Both the position numbers and the translations under genes were made by a program. The notes under the pieces were generated by a model, which worked only from the letters and a program-made list of their open reading frames with translations, was not told where the DNA came from and did not search any database. A stretch of DNA of 5,359 bases from Cytophagales bacterium (GTDB taxonomy: Bacteria; Bacteroidota; Bacteroidia; Cytophagales; Cyclobacteriaceae), in the NCBI GenBank assembly GCA_029262935.1, contig JAJCYK010000516.1, forward strand, positions 1 to 5,359, written 5' to 3'. Shown here in pieces: positions 1 to 5,359 of this stretch (position 1 is its first letter; each line of letters begins with the position of its first letter).

Positions 1-1100
1 AAGCAGCCAAAACCTATTTGAAACAACGGGAACAAGGTATTGCAGACGTGGAAATGGAACCCATTGTTTTTAACGAAGTATATCCATTATTTGGGATGGC
101 TGATATTCGCGATAGTTCATTACAACGCAACTTATCCATTCAAGAGGATCTTACGGCCCAGCTTAAACTAGCTCAAGAAATAATTAATAAGGCTTTAAGC
201 TTTAAAGAATTTCCTATACTGGAAGAGATCAATTTTCGGATTGAGAAGCTCAAAAAATCCGTAAAGAAAAGACTGCGTACCGAGGATGAATCTCAGATCT
301 ATCAACTTCTTCGTCAAGAAATCGAGCCCTTGTTTGATTTCTTAATCAAGGATTGCCCCCAGGTGGAAGAAGATATTCTAAAATATCAAAAGTCCATAGA
401 CCCCAAATTAGGGGTTCTGTATAGTCGCAGAAAATCCTACGAGCAGAGTGTTACTAAAATCAATCAAACGGTAAGTGAATTCTTAGATATTCAGGAAAAC
501 CAGGCTCAAGAAATGTACCCTCATTATTTTGAGAAGTACAAGACCGATGGTGTAGACTATAACATCTATGTAGGGCAATCACTATTAAAGAATGGCACGT
601 TTAATCAGGTGTGCTTGAATAATATGCGGTTGTGGCAGTTAATCATGATGAGTGAAATGACTCGTCGAACTGCTGAATTGGTGCCTAAACTCCCCATTCC
701 TCTAGAAACAGCACAATTGATATTGGTTCATGAGGAACCTTTGGCCATTCGATTTAGGGCTGACGAAAAGAAATTTGATGTAGATGGAGCTTATAACATT
801 CGTTACGAGATCGTCAAAAAACGAATTGACAAGGCCTACATAAAGAATACGCAAGAACGATTGACCCAACCTGGGAAAATTGCCATTGTATATTCAAATG
901 CGGATATCTATAAGGAGTATATGAAGTACTGCCAATACCTGTATCACAAAGGTCTTATTGAGAAAGAGGTAGAAGAACTGGAGCTTGAACCTGCACAAGG
1001 AGTTACAGGATTGAAAGCGCTAAGAATTAAAGTTCGTATGGAAGATATGGATGCTATCAGTACATCGGAAATAGAAGAGATCATCTCCAGCCTGCAATAA
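1..1100 (+). CDS. C-terminal part of a Bacteroidota GAF-domain-type protein (5' end outside window)
   Basis: This is the 3' part of a gene that enters from the left edge. The frame is open from position 3 (Ala-Ala-Lys-Thr-Tyr precede the TTG at 18-20), so that TTG is an internal leucine and not a start. The gene ends at TAA 1098-1100. Counting from the codon at 18, conserved-looking stretches are EPIVFNEVYPLFGMADIRDS (14-33), HYFEKYKTDGV (169-179) followed by YNIYVGQSL (181-189), FDVDGAYNIRYEIVKKRIDK (253-272), ERLTQPGKIAIVY (280-292) and ELEPAQGVTGLKALRIKV (322-339). From memory these match the C-terminal half of conserved Bacteroidota proteins of nearly 800 residues annotated as GAF-domain proteins. 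The GAF domain itself would lie upstream and is not visible. No signal peptide, membrane segment or catalytic motif is seen, and the charged, soluble composition suggests a cytoplasmic protein. Its molecular role is unknown to me. The gene converges with the envelope-protein gene on the other strand, one base away. That it is a real gene is near certain; the family name rests on recall. Confidence 0.82.
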   Translation, partial: AAKTYLKQREQGIADVEMEPIVFNEVYPLFGMADIRDSSLQRNLSIQEDLTAQLKLAQEIINKALSFKEFPILEEINFRIEKLKKSVKKRLRTEDESQIYQLLRQEIEPLFDFLIKDCPQVEEDILKYQKSIDPKLGVLYSRRKSYEQSVTKINQTVSEFLDIQENQAQEMYPHYFEKYKTDGVDYNIYVGQSLLKNGTFNQVCLNNMRLWQLIMMSEMTRRTAELVPKLPIPLETAQLILVHEEPLAIRFRADEKKFDVDGAYNIRYEIVKKRIDKAYIKNTQERLTQPGKIAIVYSNADIYKEYMKYCQYLYHKGLIEKEVEELELEPAQGVTGLKALRIKVRMEDMDAISTSEIEEIISSLQ

Positions 1101-1101
1101 T

Positions 1102-4100
1102 TTAACGGACCCTAATCCTTTGTCCTGCCACCAGGTCTCTTGCAGCTATTTGATTTAACTGCTCCAGTTCCTGTACGCTGGTGTGGTATTTCTGTGCCAA
1201 TCGAAACAAGGTTTCACCATAGGCTACTACATGGTATATGGCATCGGGAAAATCTTCCTTTTCAGAAAGTGGGTCAAAGACCAAGCTCTGGTACTTCTCG
1301 AAGTCCAATTGCTTGGATAGTCGCAAAGGCTGATAGGGTCGTACCTGTTGGCTCAATAAACCATTCCATTGTCTGAGCTGCGCCTCTGTTACCCCTATGG
1401 CCTGAGCCAATGTACTTAAGCGCACCCCAGGTTTTATCAACACTATACGCATGGATGCCTGATAGGTCACGTCATTACCCTGTAAAAACAGTTCTACTCT
1501 TCGATTAAATTGGCGTCCGAAGCGGGTGGTATTTGACTCTATGGGCTGAGACTCGCCAAAACCTTCGATTTGGGTTTGTACCTGCGGGTTTAGCTTAGCA
1601 AAATACTGCGCGGTTGAAGTGCTGCGTTTTTCACTTAGCTTTTGATTGTAACTGTTCGGTCCCACGAAATCCGTATGCCCTGTCACCAAAACTGAAACCC
1701 CTGACCGATTGCCCACATAGGAAGCTAAATCTTCGATGGTTTTTTTGGCCTCTGTACGCAATGTAAATCGATCGAAATCGAAGTATATGACTGCTCCCCT
1801 TTGTAACTCCTGAGCACGTGGCAAGTTGGTGCCTTGATTTACTTTATTTTGATCAGGGTTTTCGCTTGAGGTCACATTTTGGGACTCAGAATTTGATTTC
1901 ACATCAGTGTTTTCCAAAACCTTTTGTTGAGAAACCTGCCAATCCCGCACGTTAAACTTTCGATTGTTTTCAGGAACTGACAGCTCCATAGCTTGTTCAA
2001 AACGTGCCAATGAAAATTGGAAATTACCTTGAAGGTCGGTGGTGTCGGTAGCCACCAATTTACCAGAACTCGTTTTCAGAAGTACCCGTTGATTTGCCAT
2101 GATTTGATTACCTCCAGGTTTTGCTAAATGGCCCTTAATGACCACCGGTTGTTTTGAGAACCAAGCAGGTATTGCCCCGGGGTGGTGACTCCTATAGGCC
2201 GTAACTACCCCTTGTAAATGTTGTTTTTCGACAGGGCCCAATGCCGATAGGAATTGACGTTCTTCACTGCTATGCTCCTCAAGATTCGACATGCCTTTGG
2301 TTATGATACCAGCCACTACCTCTTGATCACCTGTCGATAAACCATTTAAATAAGTCTGCTCTTCCGGTGGTAGGTCTGTAAGTATATCAATGGTAACCTC
2401 ACTCAATATGGGCTGCAATGAGGTTGCTGGAAGGCTACTACTGTTTGCCTCTAGGGGTTGATACCTTTGATAGGCTTCTCGAATTTCAATGAATTTCTGG
2501 CCTTCGTTTTGGTCCAATTTAGCGAGGAAGGCCTCTTGGTTTTCGTTAATTGTCACATCGGAACTTGCTGTGAGAATATCTGCAGCAAGTTCCTTCTCCT
2601 GAGGAGACAAAGACTTCCAAAACGTCTGCTGATTGGAACTCAATTGTTCAATAAACTCCGGGTCCACGAAGGTATCGGTTGATATGGCTTGGTCATTAAT
2701 GTTAAGTTGATGGTTTGTGCTGATGTTTGTATTCACCTTGTCCAAAACGAAGGCGTCAATCATGTCTTCTATCCTTTGTCGTGATACAGGACTTAGTTGA
2801 TCCATAAATTCACGTTGATCAATAGAATAAGTTTGCGGGTTGGTCTGACTGTTCAACACCAGGCTTTCTATGGTTTTCTTATCTGCAGCCGATTGGTTTT
2901 CATAGAACTGCAAATCGTTGGGGGGTAGTTGCTCCAAATAAACTTGGAATGAAGGGTCGGTAACCGTTTGTTCCATTACGCTAGTACGCTCCACTTTTAC
3001 TCCGGTTATAAACTCTTGATAAGTACTAGTCATGGTTAACAACTGCTCCTTTTGTTGAGGGTCAAGTTGCTGTATGAACCGGTGCTCTTGCTCTGTATAG
3101 GCAAGTGGGTCTTCCCCTTCATTCGTTAATATCTTTTTTATGATATCCTGTCCTTCAGCTGATTGGTTTTCGTAAAACTGTAAGTCACTAGCCGACAAAC
3201 GATCCAGGTAGTCCTGTAATGTCCGTGTGGCGTCTCCTTCATGCTCAAGGGTGGTGGTGGTTTCAGAAATCCCTATTACAGATTTCTGATAAGCTTCACT
3301 CATCCGGCCCAATCGTGCCTGTTCCAAGGGATTCAAATTCTCAAAGTATTGCCTTTCTTCTGGATCTGCATCATCGGGCCCGTTGCGAACCAGGTGTTGA
3401 ACGAATTGCTGCCGATCAACAGGCAAGGTTTTGAGGTAGGCCTGGTCAACAGGGGTTAATGTATGGGCCAAATCATCCGGTAGTTGCTGGTCAGGATTGC
3501 TATCAACAGCTACGTTTATGAAATTTGCAAGCCGATCTATGCTGAGTTTTTTCCTTGGCGTAAGCCGTTGGAAAAAGAATGCCTCTTTCGGGGTTAGTTT
3601 TCTTGGCACGAAACTACGAGCACGGTTGGCGATCTTATCGCCAATTTCCGCTTCTACTACTTGGTCTGTTGGATTTGCTAATTCGTTGTTCTCGATCTGT
3701 TCGTGCAATTCGTTGTTGATGTCTTGTAGATCAGCACTAAGGGTGGCAACTTGTTCTAAGCGATTTTTTAAAGCCATTTCTTGACCTTCAAGTTCCAAGT
3801 GCATCTGTTCATCAAAGGACAACAATTCAAACGCATTGGCAGAAGCTAGTGGCAATTGCCTGGAACGGTTGGCATATCGGTCCGTTAAGAAATCTATAAC
3901 CTGTAAGGCTTTATCTCTTTCCTCTGAAGTGAAAGAACTTAATCTTGATTCTAAATCCAGGGGCAAATTTAATTCAGAAATTAGGCGTTGTTGCTCTATC
4001 TCACTTAGCGCGGACCTCAAGATATGTTGACGCAACGCTAGCTGTTGCAGGTCATTCTGTTGCGCCGGTGATAATTGCTCATAAAACAATTGATTTTCCC

Positions 4101-5359
4101 CGCTTAAGTCTTCGGGTAGATCCTGATAACTGTTACTTAAGTTGTTTGTGACCTGCTGATGCATCACCGACCCCAGGGGAGTTGGCCGGAGGGAATTCAA
4201 AGGAACTTCGTTTTCAACCAGTCTTGCTTCTGCCCGTTCTGTTTGTGCGGAGAGGTCCTCTTCCAAAATATCAAGATTCTGAATTTGGCTTTGATCCTCA
4301 ATCCGTTGGTGAGCTTCGGTGGTACTTGTATTCCAGTAATCTTGCTCTGGTGTGGTAAGCTCATTTAATATTAAGTCTCTTCTATCCTCAATTTTTGCTT
4401 CTATGATTCGGTCAATTATGGCTCTTTCTAGGTCGGAAGAATTTTCATAAAAAGCCCAATCGGATTGCTGAAGAGGGTCTAGAACCATAGTCGGCAAAGT
4501 TGGAGAAACACCGGGGATTTCCAGAGCCTTTCTTTGAGCAAGTCTTTCAATAATGGCTTTGGTTTCAATATCCAACTTTCGATAATATTTAAAGTCCTCA
4601 GGAGCCAAAGACCTGGGGTCAAAATTGCCTTCCGCTGTTCTTTTTGCCGCTAGAATTCTATTAATCATGGCCCGTTCTTCTGCCGTCAGATTGTCGTAGT
4701 AAAATTGGTCTTCATCTCGTGCAGCGAAGAGATTACTATTGCCATAATCACGAATGCGAGACCTTAATTGCTGGTCTCGAGTGCCTCCCTTAAATAATTC
4801 CGCCAGGGCCGCCGTGCTTCCAGGCCAGGCAAAGCTATAAATATCAAACTTGCCGAAACCCCCGATGCGATTGGATGATAAAAATCCCTTGTTTTCTCCT
4901 AATGTGAAAAAAGTGTCATCAAATCCAGAATTAAATGGTATGCCCATATTGGTTACAGGGACGCTAGACCCAAAGTTCGTTACCAAATAGACATCCATTC
5001 CTCCCATACCGACATGACCGTCGGAACTAAAAAACAAAGTCCCATCCTCATGATAGTATGGAGTAATTTCATTAAATGGGGTGTTTATCGACCCTTTCAT
5101 CAATTGAGCAGGTTGCCAATCCTCACCTCCTGGGTTGATACTAAACCAAAGATCGCTCCCTCCCTTGCCACCGGGTCGATTCGAAACAAAGATTAATGTG
5201 TCCCCCGACGGGGTTAAGCTAGGATGTCTGTTGTCATAACCGGGAAAGTTTATTTCTTGATTTAGGGCAATTGGCGTCCGCCATCGACCCCCTTTCAATT
5301 CTGCTACATACAACTGGCAGAAAGCTTTGTCATCATAGCAACTGGTAAAATAATACTTA
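1102..5359 (-). CDS. Giant PD40 propeller / helical repeat / CRD / OmpA / double-LysM envelope protein (5' end outside window)
   Basis: This is a minus-strand gene ending at TAA (1104-1102) and open to the right edge. The TTG at 5313-5311 is not the start: fifteen in-frame codons precede it (ending DDKAFCQ) and complete a propeller strand. Residues below count from that TTG. 1-165: PD40-type beta-propeller blades. 200-1050: repeated aromatic-rich helical motifs, unrecognised as a family. 1056-1125: CRD-like beta-sandwich. 1131-1170: Ser/Asn/Gln-rich linker. 1172-1280: OmpA C-terminal domain with GHTD (1212-1215), NQKLSEKR (1223-1230) and NRRVEL (1270-1275). 1288-1332 and 1360-1403: LysM modules. 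The family knowledge is that OmpA_C and LysM bind peptidoglycan non-covalently, so the C-terminus should sit in the periplasm; a signal peptide is expected upstream but cannot be seen. The propeller-CRD-OmpA order resembles PorE of the type IX secretion system, but the ~850-residue insert and LysM tail differ, so I assign no symbol. The role is inferred to be structural: a wall anchor with a long spacer. No enzymatic motif was found. Confidence 0.93.
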   Translation of the reverse strand, partial: KYYFTSCYDDKAFCQLYVAELKGGRWRTPIALNQEINFPGYDNRHPSLTPSGDTLIFVSNRPGGKGGSDLWFSINPGGEDWQPAQLMKGSINTPFNEITPYYHEDGTLFFSSDGHVGMGGMDVYLVTNFGSSVPVTNMGIPFNSGFDDTFFTLGENKGFLSSNRIGGFGKFDIYSFAWPGSTAALAELFKGGTRDQQLRSRIRDYGNSNLFAARDEDQFYYDNLTAEERAMINRILAAKRTAEGNFDPRSLAPEDFKYYRKLDIETKAIIERLAQRKALEIPGVSPTLPTMVLDPLQQSDWAFYENSSDLERAIIDRIIEAKIEDRRDLILNELTTPEQDYWNTSTTEAHQRIEDQSQIQNLDILEEDLSAQTERAEARLVENEVPLNSLRPTPLGSVMHQQVTNNLSNSYQDLPEDLSGENQLFYEQLSPAQQNDLQQLALRQHILRSALSEIEQQRLISELNLPLDLESRLSSFTSEERDKALQVIDFLTDRYANRSRQLPLASANAFELLSFDEQMHLELEGQEMALKNRLEQVATLSADLQDINNELHEQIENNELANPTDQVVEAEIGDKIANRARSFVPRKLTPKEAFFFQRLTPRKKLSIDRLANFINVAVDSNPDQQLPDDLAHTLTPVDQAYLKTLPVDRQQFVQHLVRNGPDDADPEERQYFENLNPLEQARLGRMSEAYQKSVIGISETTTTLEHEGDATRTLQDYLDRLSASDLQFYENQSAEGQDIIKKILTNEGEDPLAYTEQEHRFIQQLDPQQKEQLLTMTSTYQEFITGVKVERTSVMEQTVTDPSFQVYLEQLPPNDLQFYENQSAADKKTIESLVLNSQTNPQTYSIDQREFMDQLSPVSRQRIEDMIDAFVLDKVNTNISTNHQLNINDQAISTDTFVDPEFIEQLSSNQQTFWKSLSPQEKELAADILTASSDVTINENQEAFLAKLDQNEGQKFIEIREAYQRYQPLEANSSSLPATSLQPILSEVTIDILTDLPPEEQTYLNGLSTGDQEVVAGIITKGMSNLEEHSSEERQFLSALGPVEKQHLQGVVTAYRSHHPGAIPAWFSKQPVVIKGHLAKPGGNQIMANQRVLLKTSSGKLVATDTTDLQGNFQFSLARFEQAMELSVPENNRKFNVRDWQVSQQKVLENTDVKSNSESQNVTSSENPDQNKVNQGTNLPRAQELQRGAVIYFDFDRFTLRTEAKKTIEDLASYVGNRSGVSVLVTGHTDFVGPNSYNQKLSEKRSTSTAQYFAKLNPQVQTQIEGFGESQPIESNTTRFGRQFNRRVELFLQGNDVTYQASMRIVLIKPGVRLSTLAQAIGVTEAQLRQWNGLLSQQVRPYQPLRLSKQLDFEKYQSLVFDPLSEKEDFPDAIYHVVAYGETLFRLAQKYHTSVQELEQLNQIAARDLVAGQRIRVR
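1105..1236 (-). other. Domain: LysM module 2 (canonical, C-terminal)
   Basis: Residues 1360-1403 of the large protein: YHVVAYGETLFRLAQKYHTS, then VQELEQLNQI and LVAGQRIRV. This is a textbook LysM pattern (Y-x-V-x-x-G-E-T-L, L-A-x-K-Y, V-x-x-L-x-x-L-N, G-Q-x-I-x-V) ending at the last codon. LysM binds the N-acetylglucosamine-containing glycan of peptidoglycan, which would add to the OmpA-type peptide binding. Confidence 0.93.
1318..1452 (-). other. Domain: LysM-like module 1 (divergent)
   Basis: Residues 1288-1332 of the large protein: RIVLIKPGVRLSTLAQAIGV, then TEAQLRQWNGL and RPYQPLRL. The layout (strand, G-x-x-L-x-x-L-A, helix ending W/N, Q-x-L-x-L) fits LysM. The opening strand and glycine turn (KPGVRLS in place of a [GD]-[ED]-[ST] turn) are atypical. 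Confidence 0.7.
1477..1800 (-). other. Domain: OmpA C-terminal peptidoglycan-binding domain
   Basis: Residues 1172-1279 of the large protein. Visible landmarks are the first strand VIYFDFDRFTL (1175-1185), TGHTD (1211-1215), NQKLSEKR (1223-1230), the GFGESQPI loop (1251-1258) and NRRVEL (1270-1275). Asp1215 and Arg1230 are 15 residues apart, the same spacing as the Asp/Arg pair that holds diaminopimelate in characterised OmpA-like domains. The domain therefore looks intact and able to bind peptidoglycan. Confidence 0.93.
1939..2148 (-). other. Domain: carboxypeptidase-regulatory-like beta-sandwich (CRD)
   Basis: Residues 1056-1125 of the large protein: VVIKGHLAKPGGNQIMANQ, then RVLLKTSSGKLVATDTTDLQ and GNFQFSL. 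The alternating strand pattern and the T-D-x-x-G-x-F-x-F motif (1092-1100) are typical of Bacteroidota CRD/prealbumin-like folds. In PorE-type proteins such a domain sits between the propeller and OmpA_C, as it does here. It is followed by a low-complexity Ser/Asn/Gln linker (residues 1131-1170). Confidence 0.7.
2158..2373 (-). repeat. Composite coding repeat, unit 5 of 5 (short, last)
   Basis: Residues 981-1052 (72 aa). The A half begins LPPEEQTYLNGLSTGDQEVV. The B half begins 33 residues later with ERQFLSALGPVEKQHLQGVV, then TAYRSH. The spacer seen in units 1-4 is missing, and the sequence runs through a Pro/Trp-containing stretch into the CRD-like domain. This marks the end of the array. 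Confidence 0.75.
2374..2643 (-). repeat. Composite coding repeat, unit 4 of 5
   Basis: Residues 891-980 (90 aa). The A half begins LSSNQQTFWKSLSPQEKELA, with FW replacing the usual FY. The B half begins 31 residues later with QEAFLAKLDQNEGQKFIEIR, then EAYQRY. A Ser/Leu-rich spacer follows, ending ILTD. Confidence 0.75.
2644..2928 (-). repeat. Composite coding repeat, unit 3 of 5
   Basis: Residues 796-890 (95 aa). The A half begins LPPNDLQFYENQSAADKKTI, sharing DLQFYENQSA exactly with unit 2. The B half begins with QREFMDQLSPVSRQRIEDMI, then DAF. An Asn/Thr-rich spacer follows, and the unit ends PEFIEQ. Confidence 0.8.
2929..3198 (-). repeat. Composite coding repeat, unit 2 of 5
   Basis: Residues 706-795 (90 aa). 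The A half begins LSASDLQFYENQSAEGQDII. The B half begins 33 residues later with EHRFIQQLDPQQKEQLLTMT, then YQEFITG. The unit ends QVYLEQ, closely matching the QDYLDR that ends unit 1. Confidence 0.8.
3199..3459 (-). repeat. Composite coding repeat, unit 1 of 5
   Basis: Residues 619-705 (87 aa). The A half begins LTPVDQAYLKTLPVDRQQF and the B half begins 31 residues later with RQYFENLNPLEQARLGRM, then EAYQKSVIG. A Thr/Asp-rich spacer follows, ending QDYLDR just before the next unit. Confidence 0.75.
3460..4293 (-). repeat. Coding repeat block, middle part: degenerate motif copies and probable coiled coil
   Basis: Residues 341-618 of the large protein are Gln/Glu/Leu-rich. Recognisable motif copies are NQLFYEQLSPAQQNDLQQL (407-425) and FFFQRLTPRKKLSIDRLANF (579-598). 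Only parts of the motif are visible at 461-473 (FTSEERDKALQVI) and 495-508 (FELLSFDEQMHLEL). Residues about 505-545 have leucine/isoleucine heptad-like spacing (for example MALKNRLEQVATL and INNELHEQIENNEL), suggesting a short coiled coil. This is less regular than the repeats on either side, and the exact boundaries are uncertain. Confidence 0.6.
4294..4716 (-). repeat. Coding repeat block, N-terminal part: four copies of the aromatic helix-hairpin motif
   Basis: Residues 200-340 of the large protein hold four copies that align without gaps. They are DQFYYDNLTAEERAMINRIL (202-221), DFKYYRKLDIETKAIIERLA (240-259), DWAFYENSSDLERAIIDRII (285-304) and EQDYWNTSTTEAHQRIED (323-340), the last diverged. 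The consensus seen is D-x-x-[FY]-Y-x-x-[LS]-[ST]-x-E-E-[RK]-x-x-I-x-R-[IL]: an amphipathic aromatic helix, a Ser/Thr/Asp helix cap, then a second amphipathic helix. Spacing is 38-45 residues. The helical fold is inferred from sequence pattern alone. Confidence 0.8.
4819..5359 (-). other. Domain: PD40/WD40-like beta-propeller blades
   Basis: Three blades are readable in the large minus-strand protein. They centre on residues 27-56 (HPSLTPSGDTLIFVSNRPGG, then SDLW), 81-109 (EITPYYHEDGTLFFSSDG, then GGMDVY) and 131-159 (DDTFFTLGENKGFLSSNRIG, then FDIY). Each shows the PD40 pattern: acidic or His residue, P/F at the strand start, G-x-L-x-F-x-S, then a Gly-rich turn and D-[LVI]-[YW]. The codons at the window edge (YYFTS, then QLYVAEL) look like the end of a fourth blade, so the propeller continues outside the window. 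Such propellers usually make protein or glycan contacts in the periplasm. Confidence 0.85.

Noticed and set aside
18..20. TTG as the start codon of the plus-strand gene
   Set aside because: The frame is open to the left edge and the protein begins in the middle of a conserved region. It is an internal leucine codon.
1077..1087. Small inverted repeat gaga-tca-tctc near the end of the plus-strand gene as a terminator
   Set aside because: The stem is only 4 bp, not GC-rich, and has no following T-run.
1124..1135. Inverted repeat cctg-ccac-cagg just past the stop codons as a terminator
   Set aside because: The stem is 4 bp and no T-tract follows on either strand. It also lies within LysM2 coding sequence.
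2158..3459. Regularly spaced repeats as a CRISPR array
   Set aside because: The repeats are diverged at DNA level, have coding-phase spacing of whole codons, and are explained by protein repeats.
1140..5196. Plus-strand open frames of 60-95 codons at 1140-1376, 2458-2682, 3219-3459, 3497-3784, 3836-4151, 4159-4368 and 5014-5196
   Set aside because: All lie antisense inside the large minus-strand gene. Their translations show no recognisable domain, and the opposite strand has clear domains and repeats across the same positions. They are shadows.
5311..5313. TTG as the start codon of the large minus-strand gene
   Set aside because: The frame stays open for 15 more codons to the window edge, those codons complete a propeller strand, and no signal peptide follows the TTG. 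The true start is outside the window.
1102..5359. Calling the large gene porE or another named T9SS/gliding gene
   Set aside because: Bacteroidota carry many propeller-OmpA paralogues, the repeat insert and LysM tail depart from PorE, and no other T9SS gene is in the window.

Overview
The window looks like a piece of a Bacteroidota chromosome. Two things point there. The plus-strand protein resembles a conserved C-terminal region that I associate with long GAF-domain proteins of Cytophagia and Flavobacteriia. The minus-strand protein joins a PD40-type beta-propeller, a carboxypeptidase-regulatory-like domain (CRD) and an OmpA C-terminal domain, a combination characteristic of that phylum. No RNA gene, insertion sequence, CRISPR array or other mobile element is visible.

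Layout: two convergent genes fill essentially the whole window and both are cut by its edges. Positions 1-1100 (+) hold the last ~365 codons of the GAF-type protein. Positions 1102-5359 (-) hold at least 1418 codons of a very large cell-envelope protein whose N-terminus lies beyond the right edge. The genes meet tail to tail with one base between their stop codons, so there is no intergenic stretch. No genuine start codon, promoter or ribosome binding site of either gene is inside the window. The apparent first codons of both longest ORFs are TTG (positions 18-20 and 5313-5311), and both frames stay open past them to the window edge.

The minus-strand protein is the main item. From N to C terminus it has beta-propeller blades, about 850 residues of short aromatic-rich helical repeats, a CRD-like beta-sandwich, a low-complexity linker, an OmpA-type peptidoglycan-binding domain with the expected Asp/Arg pair, and two LysM modules. 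The propeller-CRD-OmpA order recalls PorE-type proteins of the type IX secretion/gliding machinery and related Bacteroidota paralogues. The long repeat array between propeller and CRD, and the LysM tail, are not part of that architecture as I know it. I do not recognise the repeat as a named family. In its C-terminal half it resolves into five tandem composite units of about 90 residues, each holding two related half-repeats. A reasonable inference is an envelope protein anchored to peptidoglycan at its C-terminus, with a long helical spacer carrying the propeller away from the wall.

Nothing in the window shows that the two genes work together; they converge and are probably in separate transcription units.
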